Notes: a model not told the origin generated them from the letters alone. Counted from the first letter of the stretch, positions 14,414-24,101 are shown. The stretch is DNA of 64,000 nucleotides from JANPPS01 sp965246925 (GCA_965246925.1 OZ251994.1:2294001-2358000), one strand, 5' to 3'. Made by a program: numbers and translations.

Positions 14414-17400
14414 TCCTATACGGCGCGCCTGAGGGGTACGATGCGCTGCTCCTCGCCCGGCGGCGGGCGGAGCATGGCGGGGCGGTGCTGCACGTCGCCC
14501 GGGACGACGCCCGCATGGCGCGGCTGGGGGAGGCGCTTTCGTTCTTCGCGCCGGAGATCGAGACCTTGCGGTTTCCGGCCTGGGATTGCCTGCCGTATGA
14601 CCGGGTCAGCCCCAATCCCGAGATCGTCAGCGAACGGATCGCGACGCTGGCGCGGCTGTGTGAGCGGGCGGCGCGGCCGCGGATCATCCTGACCACCGTG
14701 AACGCCTTGATACAGCGGGTGCCGCCGCGGTCGGTGTTCGAGGGGGCGCATTTCGACATCCAGGAGGGTGGCGTGGCGGATCTGCCGGCCATCACCGCGT
14801 TCCTCGAGGCGAACGGATACGGGCGCGCCGGGACGGTGATGGAGCATGGCGAGTATGCGACGCGCGGCGGTATCCTGGACATCTTCCCGGCCGGGGAGCC
14901 CGAGCCCATCCGGATCGATCTGTTCGGCGACAGCGTCGAGAGCCTCCGCCGGTTCGACCCCACCACGCAGCGGAGCGGCAAGAAGATCCCGTCCTTGGTG
15001 CTGCGCCCGGTGTCGGAGGTGCCGCTCGACCCCGTGAGCGTGACCCGGTTCCGCGAGGGCTTCCGCGAGCTGTTCGGCCCGAAATCGGCCGAGGATCCGC
15101 TGTATCAGACCATCTCCACCGGGCGGCGCTACCCCGGGATCGAGCATTGGGTACCGCTGTTCCATGAGCGGATGGAGACGCTGCTGGATTACCTGCAGGA
15201 CGCGTCGCTGAGCCTCGATAGCCAGTTCGGCGCGGCGCTGGACGCCCGGCTGGAGATGATCGAGGACCATGCCGCCGCCCGGGTGTCGCCTCCGCGGGAG
15301 GGGGAGGTGCCGTACCGGCCACTCCCGTCCGCGCGGCTGTATCTGGAACGGGCCGAGTTCGACGCATTGTTGCAGGCCGGGCAGGCGGTGGAGTTTAGCC
15401 CGTATAGCCGGCCGGACGGCGCCGCCGGGGCCGACGCCGGTGGGCGGCCCGGCGCGGTGTTCACCAAGGCCGGCACCACGGCCGCCACCAACGCGTTCCA
15501 GCAGCTGCGTGAGCAGGCGGAGGCGCAGCGGGACCGGCGGACGGTGGTGGCGGCCTGGACCCGCGGCTCGCGGGAACGGCTGTCGCATATGTTGCGGGAG
15601 CACGGGTCGCGGGCGGAAATCCTGGACGGCTGGGCCGAGGTGACGCGGCTGGCGCCGGGCACGGTGGGGGTGGTGACGCTGGGGCTGGAGCGGGGCTTCA
15701 CCGCCCAGGGCGTGACCTTGGTGAGCGAGCAGGACCTGCTCGGCGACCGCATCAGCCGTCCGCCGCGGCGGCGGAAGCGGGCGGACCAGTTCATCGCCGA
15801 AGCGACCGAGATCGCCGAAGGGGACCTGGTCGTGCACCAGGAATACGGCATCGGGCGCTACGATGGCCTGGAGACGCTGCGGGTGGGCCCGGCGCCGCAT
15901 GATTGCCTTCGGCTGATCTATGACGGGCTCGAGAAGCTGTACCTGCCGGTCGAGAATATCGAGTTGCTGTCCCGCTTCGGCAGCGAGGGCGGGGGTGTGG
16001 CGCTGGACAAGCTCGGTGGCGCCGGGTGGCAGACGCGGAAGGCGCGCATGAAGCAGCGCATCCGCGACATGGCCGGCGAGCTGATCCGCACCGCCGCGCA
16101 GCGCCGCACCCAGGACGCCGTGACCCTGGCCCCGGCGGAGGGCGAGTGGGACGAGTTCTGCGCCCGGTTCCCGTTCGCTGAGACCGAAGACCAGTCGCGC
16201 GCCATCGCCGACGTGCTGGAGGATTTGGCGGCCGGGCGGCCGATGGACCGGCTGATCTGCGGCGATGTGGGGTTCGGCAAGACCGAGGTGGCGCTGCGGG
16301 CCGCGTTCGTGGCGGCGATGTCCGGGGCGCAGGTGGCGGTGGTGGTCCCGACCACGCTGCTGGCCCGGCAGCACCACCGGACCTTCACCGCGCGGTTCGC
16401 CGGGCTGCCGGTGCGCGTCGCGCAGCTGTCTCGGATGGTGACGGCGAAGGAGGCGGCGGAGGTGAAGCGGGGGCTGGCCGACGGCAGCGTCAACATCATC
16501 GTCGGCACCCACGCGCTGCTGGCCAAGGGGATCGCGTTCGCCGATCTCGGCCTGCTGATCGTCGATGAGGAGCAGCATTTCGGCGTGTCGCACAAGGAGA
16601 AGCTGAAGCAGCTAAAGGCCGACGTGCACGTGCTGACGCTGACGGCCACGCCGATCCCGCGCACGCTGCAGCTGGCGCTGACGGGCGTGCGGGAGATGAG
16701 CCTGATCGCGACGCCCCCGGTCGACCGGCTGGCGGTGCGGACGTATATCTCGCCGTTCGATAGCGTGGTGGTGCGCGAAGCGATCCAGCGGGAGCGGTTC
16801 CGCGGCGGCCAGGTGTTCTGCGTGGTGCCGCGGATCGAGGATATGGACAAGATGGCGGACCGCATCCGGCAGATTGTGCCGGAGGCGCGGATGATCCAGG
16901 CGCATGGGCGGCTGGCGCCGACCGAGCTCGAGCGGGTGATGACCGAGTTCGGCGACGGCAAGTACGACATCCTGCTGAGCACCAACATCGTCGAGAGCGG
17001 GCTGGACATGCCGGCGGTGAATACGCTGATCATCCACCGGGCGGATATGTTCGGGCTCGGGCAGCTGTATCAGCTGCGCGGGCGGGTGGGGCGGGGCAAG
17101 CAGCGGGGCTATGCGTATCTCACGTGGCCGCAGAACCACCGGCTGTCGGCGGCGGCGCAGAAGCGGCTGGATGTGATGCAGACGCTGGATAGCCTGGGCG
17201 CCGGGTTCACCCTGGCGTCGCACGATCTGGACATCCGCGGTGCCGGCAACCTGCTGGGGGACGAGCAGTCCGGGCATATCCGCGAGGTCGGGATCGAGCT
17301 GTATCAGCAGATGCTGGAGGACGCGGTGAGCGAGCTGCGGCTGGAGCGGGGGCGCACCAAGAGTGCCGACCGGGACTGGACGCCCAACATCCAGCTCGGT

Positions 17401-17835
17401 CTGCCGGTGCTGATCCCGGAGGCGTATGTGGCCGATCTGCCGGTGCGGCTGGGGCTATACCGGCGCATCGGGGCCCTGGCGTCGGACGGGGAGACGCAGG
17501 CGATGGCGGCGGAGCTGGTGGACCGGTTCGGGCCGTTGCCGGCGGAGGTCGATAACCTGCTGCAAGTCGTGACGCTGAAGCGCATGTGCCGGGAGGCGGG
17601 GGTCGAGAAGATCGAGGCCGGGCCGAAGGGCATGGTGATCGCCTTCCGCGGTAACGCCTTCAGCAACCCGGCGGGTCTCATCCACTGGATCGGCAGCCGC
17701 AAGGGCGCGATCCGGCTGCGTCCGGACCATAAGCTGTCGATCGTGCGGGAGATGGGCGTGGTCGAGCGGATGACGCTGGGGCGGGATGTGCTGGGCAATC
17801 TAAACCGGCTGGCGGCGCAGGCGGAGGCGGCTTGA
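14410..17835 (+). CDS. mfd: Transcription-repair coupling factor Mfd
   Basis: 1141 residues from ATG at 14410; the frame is open further upstream but only through repeat sequence. Mfd removes RNA polymerase stalled at DNA damage and recruits UvrA. Seen in order: the UvrB-like N-terminal module (about 1-330, with FPAWDCLPYDRVSPNPE and RGGILDIFP), the polymerase-interacting domain (LVVHQEYGIGRYDGLE), Walker A GDVGFGKTE (near 617), the DEEQ box VDEEQHFGVSHKEKL (near 716), motif III TATPIPRTLQ, the VI region QLRGRVGRG, and the C-terminal TRCF domain ending in RLAAQAEAA. GAGAGGGGGACGGCAG before the ATG serves as the ribosome site and comes from the palindromic repeat. Confidence 0.96.
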   Translation: MILYGAPEGYDALLLARRRAEHGGAVLHVARDDARMARLGEALSFFAPEIETLRFPAWDCLPYDRVSPNPEIVSERIATLARLCERAARPRIILTTVNALIQRVPPRSVFEGAHFDIQEGGVADLPAITAFLEANGYGRAGTVMEHGEYATRGGILDIFPAGEPEPIRIDLFGDSVESLRRFDPTTQRSGKKIPSLVLRPVSEVPLDPVSVTRFREGFRELFGPKSAEDPLYQTISTGRRYPGIEHWVPLFHERMETLLDYLQDASLSLDSQFGAALDARLEMIEDHAAARVSPPREGEVPYRPLPSARLYLERAEFDALLQAGQAVEFSPYSRPDGAAGADAGGRPGAVFTKAGTTAATNAFQQLREQAEAQRDRRTVVAAWTRGSRERLSHMLREHGSRAEILDGWAEVTRLAPGTVGVVTLGLERGFTAQGVTLVSEQDLLGDRISRPPRRRKRADQFIAEATEIAEGDLVVHQEYGIGRYDGLETLRVGPAPHDCLRLIYDGLEKLYLPVENIELLSRFGSEGGGVALDKLGGAGWQTRKARMKQRIRDMAGELIRTAAQRRTQDAVTLAPAEGEWDEFCARFPFAETEDQSRAIADVLEDLAAGRPMDRLICGDVGFGKTEVALRAAFVAAMSGAQVAVVVPTTLLARQHHRTFTARFAGLPVRVAQLSRMVTAKEAAEVKRGLADGSVNIIVGTHALLAKGIAFADLGLLIVDEEQHFGVSHKEKLKQLKADVHVLTLTATPIPRTLQLALTGVREMSLIATPPVDRLAVRTYISPFDSVVVREAIQRERFRGGQVFCVVPRIEDMDKMADRIRQIVPEARMIQAHGRLAPTELERVMTEFGDGKYDILLSTNIVESGLDMPAVNTLIIHRADMFGLGQLYQLRGRVGRGKQRGYAYLTWPQNHRLSAAAQKRLDVMQTLDSLGAGFTLASHDLDIRGAGNLLGDEQSGHIREVGIELYQQMLEDAVSELRLERGRTKSADRDWTPNIQLGLPVLIPEAYVADLPVRLGLYRRIGALASDGETQAMAAELVDRFGPLPAEVDNLLQVVTLKRMCREAGVEKIEAGPKGMVIAFRGNAFSNPAGLIHWIGSRKGAIRLRPDHKLSIVREMGVVERMTLGRDVLGNLNRLAAQAEAA

Positions 17836-17860
17836 TCGAGTGGCTGAGGCCAAGGGGTTA

Positions 17861-17904
17861 GGCTTCAGCCACCATCGCGAGCGCTAAAGCGGTGGGCTGA
17901 AGCC
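17861..17904. terminator. Hairpin between convergent mfd and flippase genes
   Basis: GGCTTCAGCCACC (17861-17873) pairs with GGTGGGCTGAAGCC (17891-17904), with one bulged base and a 17-base loop. It lies 25 bases after the mfd stop and overlaps the last codons of the flippase gene on the other strand. A bidirectional terminator is plausible, though there is no clear T-run, so it could be just a REP-like element. Confidence 0.5.
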
Positions 17905-19500
17905 CACTTTACGGAAACGGGTGAAAATCCGGCGGAGAATCGGCACGGCGAGGCCCAAGATGCGTTGTTCCGGTCCGGGCGGGCGGCCGGCTTGGAGCCA
18001 GAGCGCGCCCTGGACGGCCCAGAACAGCGCCATGCTGATGAGGCCTAGCGCGATGCCCGCCGCCAAGACCGTGAGCGGCGGCCCCGGCTCTGCCTGCCAG
18101 CCCAATCCGCTGAGCCAAAGTACGCCAAACAGGATAAGCGCCGCCCCCCCAAGCCGGGCGGCCGGGCCGGCGAAGGAGCGCCAGTCCAGCCGCTCCACCC
18201 GGGCGAGCTGCAGTTGGAACATTGCCGCCTCGACCACGACGGCGGATACGGCGAGCCAGGGGGCCCAGTCGGCGTGGCCCAGCCAGACCACCGGAATCAG
18301 CACGGCGTAGCGGGCCAGCGCGGCCGACGCCATGGCGAAGAAATTGCGCCGCACTTCACCCTGCGCAACCAGCACGGATGAGCTGACCCACGCAACCGGG
18401 GAAATGCAGCCGAGCCAGGCGAAAGCCGAGATCATCGGCCGCGCCGTCTCCCATTTCGGGCCCAGCAGCCCGGTGACGATGTGCCCCGACGTCGCGGAGA
18501 TGCCCATCGAGAGGGGAATCACCAGCGTGAGCAGGGCGAGGATCACCTCGGGCGCGATACTGGACACTTTGTCACCGCGGTGCCGGGCGATGGTGAGTCC
18601 GGAATACAGGGAGCGCATGGCCGGACCGACCAGTTCGGTCACTGGCAAGGTGGCGATTTCGGACGAGAATAGATAGACGCCGAGCGCGCCCGAGTTTAGT
18701 GCGCGGCCGAGGACTACCGAGTCACCCCGTTCCCACGCCAGATTGGCGATGCTGGCCGCCCAGGTCCAGCTGGAAAACCCCAGGAGGTCACGCCAGTGCC
18801 GCAGGGTGAACCACGGCCGGTAGGGGTGTAGCACATAGGTAAGGCAGGTGCGGATGACCGCCCCCACCACGGTGCCGGCAATCAATGCTCGGTAGTCCCC
18901 CACGGTGAACGCCAGGACGGTGGTGGTGGCAAACTGAAGCAGCCGGGGCATCAGCAGCAGCTTGAATTCCATGTCGAACCGCATGGTCCGCCGGTATTCC
19001 AACAAGCCGATATTCTCGATGGCGCCCAGCAAGGTGGTCCCGGCCAAGATCAGCAGCACGCCGATCAGCCGCGGCTCACCAAACCACTCTGCGGCCACCG
19101 GCGCCCCGGCGGCAATCACGGCCGCGGTGCCGGCGCCGCGCAGAAACTGCATGGTGAACGCCGTATCGAACCAGGTCTGCCCGGTATCGGGCCGCCGCAC
19201 CACAGCGTCCGCCACGCCCAGATTGGACAGCGCATTGATGGCGGCGGTGAAGGTTGCCGCCATCGCGACCAGGCCGAAATCGGCCGGCACCAGCAAACGC
19301 GCGAGGATCAGCGTGCTGGCCAAGCCTAGCAGCCGGGTCGCCATTTGCCAGGCGATCAGCCACCCGGCACCACGCGCAGTCCGGGCGGCAAGGCCCTCCG
19401 GCTTCGAAACCGCAACTGGATCAGGGATTGGCAACGTCGCGTCGGACAACAATGGGCTCCCGGGGAGTCCTTCGGTATAGACGCTATTTCCTGGTTGCAA
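17884..19500 (-). CDS. Polysaccharide flippase / O-antigen translocase-like membrane protein
   Basis: 538 residues, with about 12-14 hydrophobic helices after a 45-residue polar N-terminus. The first conserved block GAGWLIAWQMATRLLGLAST, followed by ARLLVPADFGLVAMAATF, is typical of the polysaccharide-transporter branch (Wzx/lipopolysaccharide exporters) of the MOP superfamily. It would flip lipid-linked glycans across the inner membrane. The start directly follows the stop of the glycosyltransferase gene, so the two form a pair. No polymerase, ligase or sugar-nucleotide genes lie nearby, so this is a small orphan glycan module. Base composition looks somewhat less GC-rich than in the neighbours. 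Confidence 0.88.
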   Translation of the reverse strand: MQPGNSVYTEGLPGSPLLSDATLPIPDPVAVSKPEGLAARTARGAGWLIAWQMATRLLGLASTLILARLLVPADFGLVAMAATFTAAINALSNLGVADAVVRRPDTGQTWFDTAFTMQFLRGAGTAAVIAAGAPVAAEWFGEPRLIGVLLILAGTTLLGAIENIGLLEYRRTMRFDMEFKLLLMPRLLQFATTTVLAFTVGDYRALIAGTVVGAVIRTCLTYVLHPYRPWFTLRHWRDLLGFSSWTWAASIANLAWERGDSVVLGRALNSGALGVYLFSSEIATLPVTELVGPAMRSLYSGLTIARHRGDKVSSIAPEVILALLTLVIPLSMGISATSGHIVTGLLGPKWETARPMISAFAWLGCISPVAWVSSSVLVAQGEVRRNFFAMASAALARYAVLIPVVWLGHADWAPWLAVSAVVVEAAMFQLQLARVERLDWRSFAGPAARLGGAALILFGVLWLSGLGWQAEPGPPLTVLAAGIALGLISMALFWAVQGALWLQAGRPPGPEQRILGLAVPILRRIFTRFRKVGFSPPL

Positions 19501-20721
19501 TCAACTGGTTTCTTGCACGCATAACGCGAAATCCCGTTCAATTGCGCTTTGCAGGCCGGCAAAAGTGCGTGATTGCAGGATCGAGGTGAGCGAGCGTTGG
19601 AAACCGGTATAGGCCGCCCGATCGTAAAGCACCTCCGGATCTGCCAGCAGGTCCTGCACTGCGGCCGTGTCGCGGCAAAGATGGCCGATAGGCCCGTGCT
19701 GGGCGGCTAGGCGCAGTAGCATCGGGTTCGCCACGGCGATCACCGGCTTGGACTGCGTGACGCAATCCGACAGCGATGCGCTGGCCGTCAGCTCATAGGC
19801 CGGACCGAAGGCCAGCACCGCGAAGTCGGCCCGGCGAACCTCCGCCAGATAGGCCGCGCGCGGCCGGAACCCGGTAAAGAACGACAGGCCGTTCAGGTCG
19901 GATGGCTGGTAGCCTGATCCTAACCGCCCAGCGATGGCCCAATCATACAGCGGTCCGGCCGACCGGTGCAGCGCCAAATACTCGTCGAAGCCTTTACCCT
20001 GGCTGGCGGTTCCCACGAAAGTGAGCCGCAAACGGGAGGAGGGCCGCCATGGCTCTGGTGCCGCCTGCTCCGCGGCAGGGACCGGCAGGGGCCAGACCAA
20101 GACACGGTGCTGGGGCAGCAGAGGCTCGGCCGCGATCTTGATATGCTCCTCCAGCACGACCAGGGCGATGCGCTTATGCCGCGCTGCCCGCATGCCGGAA
20201 TGCAGGTCGATCAGCCGGCGCCGCGGGTCGCGGGAGCGCCATCCGGTAAGGTCCGCCAGGTTGCCGTGCATGATGATGAAGATGTGGAGGTCAGGGTGCC
20301 GGGTCACGAGCGCCCGTGCCACGAACAGCGTTTCCGGCCCAGCCGACAGCAGTACGAGGATCCGCGGCCGATGCCGGGTCACGGCCGCCTGCAATTCATG
20401 CCATTGCGCGCGCATGCGGCTGAGCTTGACGCCGCCAGGAGGCATGACGTGGATCGGATCGTACGGAACGGGCGGCTCGACCGTATTGGAATCGAGCACG
20501 GCCGCGTGCTGGCACCCTGAGGCGGCGAAGGCCGTGACGGGCTGCATCGCCTGGATCAGTATGCCGTTGACCGTGGCGTGCTCTTCGTTGCCATAGGTCG
20601 GCTCTGCCACCACGAGAGGACGTTGCAGCGCGGGCGTTCCGGCGGCATCCGGCTGCGGGAGAGCGCTGGTTCCGTCCACGGCTAAACCGCCCCGGTAGGC
20701 GGCGGACCGGTCGTTTTCCAC
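19501..20721 (-). CDS. GT-B type glycosyltransferase
   Basis: 406 residues, predicted cytoplasmic. The C-terminal half has the GT4-like Rossmann pattern RLRLTFVGTASQGKGFDEYL, then YDWAIAGRLGSGYQ, LSFFTGFRP and DFAVLAFGPAYELTASASLS, where the donor-binding Glu of GT-B enzymes would be. The N-terminal half carries IFIIMHGNLADLTGWR. It probably transfers a sugar to a lipid- or polymer-linked acceptor that the adjacent flippase then exports. Donor and acceptor are unknown. The start is GTG at 20721 with a poor ribosome site; a start some codons later is possible. Confidence 0.75.
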   Translation of the reverse strand: MENDRSAAYRGGLAVDGTSALPQPDAAGTPALQRPLVVAEPTYGNEEHATVNGILIQAMQPVTAFAASGCQHAAVLDSNTVEPPVPYDPIHVMPPGGVKLSRMRAQWHELQAAVTRHRPRILVLLSAGPETLFVARALVTRHPDLHIFIIMHGNLADLTGWRSRDPRRRLIDLHSGMRAARHKRIALVVLEEHIKIAAEPLLPQHRVLVWPLPVPAAEQAAPEPWRPSSRLRLTFVGTASQGKGFDEYLALHRSAGPLYDWAIAGRLGSGYQPSDLNGLSFFTGFRPRAAYLAEVRRADFAVLAFGPAYELTASASLSDCVTQSKPVIAVANPMLLRLAAQHGPIGHLCRDTAAVQDLLADPEVLYDRAAYTGFQRSLTSILQSRTFAGLQSAIERDFALCVQETS

Positions 20722-20833
20722 TTCGGATCGAAGGTCATCGAATTCCAGTGTCCCGGACCCGCCGGCTGTTCACAGGTTATCGACTAATTAATCCACCGAT
20801 GAAAAAAGATACAAGTGCCGAACTGTCGCAGCG

Positions 20834-22333
20834 TCAGCGGACTCCGCCCGTCAGCGCCGACAGATCGGTGCCGTTGACGGTAGTGTGACCGTTCTCGGAC
20901 ACGACGGACCAGCTCAGTTTGTCACCGCTGGTGCGTCCCAGGCCCTTCACCAGCAACAGGACCGGCGTCGCCTGTGCGGCGAACGGGGTCTTGCTGGCCG
21001 TGGCGGACAGGTCGTCGAAGTTGATGGCCGTCACCTCCGCCGTGATGCGCGGCGCGCCGCCCTGATTGAAATGCGCCGTGGTGGTGCCGGACAGGTTCGT
21101 GCGCCCCAGAACGATCTCGAAACTGTCGAGCCCGGCTTCCAATCCGCCCCGCGTGACCATCCCCTGCGCCAGCGCATCCTTGTCGGCGGCCGGTTCGGTG
21201 AGGGCGCTGAGGTAGTCCAGCACCTCCTTGGAGGTGAGGCCGGTCACGTGCGGGCGGAGCGTGACAACACTGGGGATGAACGCGTCGAACGGCCCGGGCT
21301 GGGCGGAGGTGATGCCCTGCATCGCTATGGACATGGTAAAATCCGCGAGCCCCTTCACGGACTGCATGCTCAGGCCGACCTTGCCGGTAGTCGCGCCGAA
21401 TTCGCGCCCGCCCGCCACCAGGCTCACGCCGTCCAGCGTCTCGTCCAGCGTGAACGCGTCGGCCAGGCCGCGCATGCCATCGAACAACACGCGGGCGCCG
21501 GCGGCGTTGCGGGCGTCGGCCGGAAGGGCCGCGTTCTTCTGGCCGGTCTGCACCAGGGCTTTCACCAGGGTCGCCATCTGATCCCGCTGCACGCCCGTCA
21601 GGCTGCCGCTGACCCGGCCCTTGCCGATGCCGACCCGGACGGCCACGTCGCCGGCGTTCGTCTCCTGACTGAAGCCTTCGACGGAGCCTTCCATGGTGAC
21701 GTCGGTCCGGCTGTTGTCGGCCGGCTGCATCACCGTCACGCCGTGCGACTGGGCGATGTCGGTCACCCGGTGCAGGCCGGGGCCCTCGGCCTCGATATGC
21801 AGGCCGGCCATGTCCTGGGTGAAGGTGCTCGCGGTGCGAAAGCTCGGATCCCACATGCCGCTGCCGTCCTGTGACTTGGCGGTGACCTTGTAATTGATGG
21901 CCACCGTCTGAGGGGCGGGCTTGGCCGCAGCCGGTGGCGGCTTGGCGCCGGGTGCGAGCTTCTTCGGTGGTGGCGCGTCATCGGACGCGGGCACGGTCTG
22001 CTTGATGGTGAACTGGGCCGGCAGGCTCAGGCTCATGTGCTCCACCGCCCAGCGCCCCTGATCCAGCGGACGGGCCGCCATGGTGAGCGCGAGGGGGGCG
22101 GGGCCGGTGGACACTCCTTTGAACGGAACCTGCAGGCGGTAGTGGTCCTCCTCCGCGGACACCAGGATCGGATGATCGTCCTTCTGCGGCGGCGTGCCGA
22201 AGGCGCCGGTGAGCCATGCCTCGATCTGCTGCTGCACCTGCTGGGCCTGGCTGGCGGTAACGGTGTCGGCCCGTGCGGGCGTGAGCATGGTGGCGGCCAG
22301 CAAGGTGCCGAGCAACAGCGTGCGGTGATGCAT
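20834..22333 (-). CDS. Exported protein of unknown function
   Basis: 499 residues from ATG at 22333, which is preceded by AAGGGA. The signal peptide is MHHRTLLLGTLLAATMLTPARA. The mature protein is rich in beta-forming stretches and alternates hydrophobic and polar residues; a Pro/Ala/Lys linker (APPPKKLAPGAKPPPAAAKP) lies near residue 140. Repeated phrases such as VTMEGSVEGFSQET and LSMQSVKGLADFTMSI suggest a long beta-sheet fold like periplasmic AsmA or DUF945-type proteins, but I do not recognise the family firmly. It lies just downstream of the thiol oxidoreductase gene in the same direction and may be co-transcribed. No Cys remain in the mature part. Confidence 0.7.
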   Translation of the reverse strand: MHHRTLLLGTLLAATMLTPARADTVTASQAQQVQQQIEAWLTGAFGTPPQKDDHPILVSAEEDHYRLQVPFKGVSTGPAPLALTMAARPLDQGRWAVEHMSLSLPAQFTIKQTVPASDDAPPPKKLAPGAKPPPAAAKPAPQTVAINYKVTAKSQDGSGMWDPSFRTASTFTQDMAGLHIEAEGPGLHRVTDIAQSHGVTVMQPADNSRTDVTMEGSVEGFSQETNAGDVAVRVGIGKGRVSGSLTGVQRDQMATLVKALVQTGQKNAALPADARNAAGARVLFDGMRGLADAFTLDETLDGVSLVAGGREFGATTGKVGLSMQSVKGLADFTMSIAMQGITSAQPGPFDAFIPSVVTLRPHVTGLTSKEVLDYLSALTEPAADKDALAQGMVTRGGLEAGLDSFEIVLGRTNLSGTTTAHFNQGGAPRITAEVTAINFDDLSATASKTPFAAQATPVLLLVKGLGRTSGDKLSWSVVSENGHTTVNGTDLSALTGGVR

Positions 22334-22350
22334 GATGGTCCCTTCGAAGT

Positions 22351-23013
22351 CTAACACAGTCCAGCGTCGGCGGCGGCTACGTCCAGCAGGCGCTCGATCA
22401 CCTCGGGCTCCTGCGCGCCGGCAATCGCATGGCGCTCGGCGATAACGAAGCAGGGGACGCCGTTGATGCCTAGGCGGTGCGCGCGCAAATTATCGGCATG
22501 GACCTGGTCCACGTCTTCGTCCGAGCGGAGGAAGGCGCTGAACGCGTCGGCCGGCAGCCCGCAGCTCGTGACCACGGCGCGCAGTAGGGCGGCGTCACCG
22601 ATGTCATGCCCGTCCGTGAAGTGCGCGGCGAACAGCGCCTCGACCGCCTCCCGCCCGCGTCCGGACCGGGCCGCCCAACGGACGGTGCGGTGCGCGTCCA
22701 CGCTGCTGGGCGTGCGGCGGATGCGGTCGAAGCGGAACACCACGCCCTCGGACAGGCCGATATCGCTGATGGAGCCATAGAGGCGGCGCGCCCGGTCCTC
22801 GCCGCCGAACTTGCGCACGACGTAATCCGCCCGCGCCATGCCGCCGCGGGGCATGTCGGGATTGAGCAGGAAGGGGCGCCAGATCAGGTCGAACAGCAGG
22901 TCCGGACGGCGGCGCATCGTGCGGAACAGCCGGCGGACGCCGAGGTAGCACCAGGGGCACACCAGGTCGTACACGACCTCGATCGGTAGCCGGGCTATGG
23001 CGGGGGAGTGCAT
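22351..23013 (-). CDS. DsbA-family thiol oxidoreductase (FrnE-like)
   Basis: 220 residues from the ATG at 23013; an earlier in-frame start at 23055 would add 14 polar residues. It begins a thioredoxin fold with VVYDLVCPWCYLGVRRL; the active-site pair is Cys19-Pro-Trp-Cys22. The cis-Pro region is INGVPCFVI, where an extra Cys follows the Pro. The long helical insert and lack of a signal peptide fit the cytoplasmic FrnE/2-hydroxychromene-isomerase-like group, not periplasmic DsbA. It likely catalyses dithiol-disulfide exchange in the cytoplasm. The exported protein gene follows after 17 bases. Confidence 0.88.
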   Translation of the reverse strand: MHSPAIARLPIEVVYDLVCPWCYLGVRRLFRTMRRRPDLLFDLIWRPFLLNPDMPRGGMARADYVVRKFGGEDRARRLYGSISDIGLSEGVVFRFDRIRRTPSSVDAHRTVRWAARSGRGREAVEALFAAHFTDGHDIGDAALLRAVVTSCGLPADAFSAFLRSDEDVDQVHADNLRAHRLGINGVPCFVIAERHAIAGAQEPEVIERLLDVAAADAGLC

Positions 23014-23156
23014 GTTCACGGGTGCAAGATTACGGGTGTGCCGCCGATCCGTCATCTTGTTTTCTGCGCCCCGGGTGGCCGCGATGGAATGCTGGTCAGC
23101 CAGGACTCTTTACCTTACAATAAGGTGCGAATCAGGGTCGAGGGTGTGAGCCAAAT

Positions 23157-24101
23157 ATGCGTCCGGGTCCGTTACACGAAGTGATCGAGACCGCCCGGAT
23201 CGCCGCCTTGGATAGCTACGCCATCCTCGATACGCCGCCCGAGCCGCAGTTCGAGGCGCTGGCGCAGGAGGCCGCCGCCGCGGCCGCGATGCCGATGGCG
23301 CAGATCAGTTTCCTGGACCGTAGCCGGCAGTGGATCAAGGCCGCCACGGGCCCTCGCCCGGCTGCGGTGCCGCGTCATTTGGCGTTCTGTCAGGGCACGC
23401 TCGATACGCCCGCCGGGCTGATGTGGATCGCCGATACCGAGGCGCAGCCCCGGTATGAACGGCACCCCTGGGTCGCCGGTGCACCGCGGATCCGCAGCTA
23501 TGCCGGGGCGGCGCTGATCGACCATGACGGCTACCGGCTAGGCACCCTGGCCGCGCAGGATTTCGCTCCGCGCCCCGTCGAGCCCAAGGTGCTGGAGCGG
23601 CTGGGGCGCCTCGCGTTCGAAGTCGTGGCGTTGATGGAGCGGCAGCGGGCGGAGCGGACCGAAGATTTCCGCGCTGCCGTCGAACAGCGGTGGCGCGCGC
23701 CTGCCGCCGAGGCGCCGGATGACCCGCCCGCAGATGACCATCGTGTGGTGCTGGCAACACCCCTAGCACCTGTGGTGCAAGGCTGGCTCGGCGTGCGGAC
23801 CGGGCCCGCGACCCACCCCGGCGACGGGGACCTCACGGGCCTGGCGGTGCTGAGCGTCGCCCGCGCGAGCCCGGCGGAGCGGGCCGGGGTCGAGATCGGC
23901 GACGTGCTGCTCAGTATCGGCCCAACCCCGATCCAGCACGCCGAAGACATCCTAGCCGCCCTGGCGCAACGCTCCTCCGGCAGCGAGGTAGTTCTCTTGC
24001 TGCACCGGGACGGCGCCGCAATAGAGGCTTCGATCACCGTCGAACCCCTCCCCACCACCCAATCCCTCCGCCGCCGCACAAGCGACCGGGCGCGGCGGTG
24101 A
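23157..24101 (+). CDS. GAF-PDZ fusion protein, probable cytoplasmic sensor
   Basis: 314 residues with no signal peptide or membrane segment. Residues about 12-170 form a GAF domain of the type found at the N-terminus of bacterial sensor enzymes (RIAALDSYAILDTPPEPQFE, AQISFLDRSRQWIKA, IADTEAQPRYERHPWV, RSYAGAALIDHDGYRLGTL). Residues about 212-300 form a PDZ domain like that of DegP proteases (GWLGVRTG, ARASPAERAGVEIGDVLLSI, RSSGSEVVLLLHRDG). The linker is acidic and Pro-rich. No enzymatic output domain is present. The combination suggests a ligand- or redox-sensing adaptor that binds protein C-termini; function is inferred from domains only. Upstream of it lies an AT-rich stretch that may hold its promoter. 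Confidence 0.85.
   Translation: MRPGPLHEVIETARIAALDSYAILDTPPEPQFEALAQEAAAAAAMPMAQISFLDRSRQWIKAATGPRPAAVPRHLAFCQGTLDTPAGLMWIADTEAQPRYERHPWVAGAPRIRSYAGAALIDHDGYRLGTLAAQDFAPRPVEPKVLERLGRLAFEVVALMERQRAERTEDFRAAVEQRWRAPAAEAPDDPPADDHRVVLATPLAPVVQGWLGVRTGPATHPGDGDLTGLAVLSVARASPAERAGVEIGDVLLSIGPTPIQHAEDILAALAQRSSGSEVVLLLHRDGAAIEASITVEPLPTTQSLRRRTSDRARR

Noticed and set aside
14416..16593. 725-codon minus-strand frame inside mfd
   Set aside because: Shadow of mfd. Its product is a run of His/Arg/Gln/Pro-rich sequence with no motif, and mfd itself has all helicase motifs intact.
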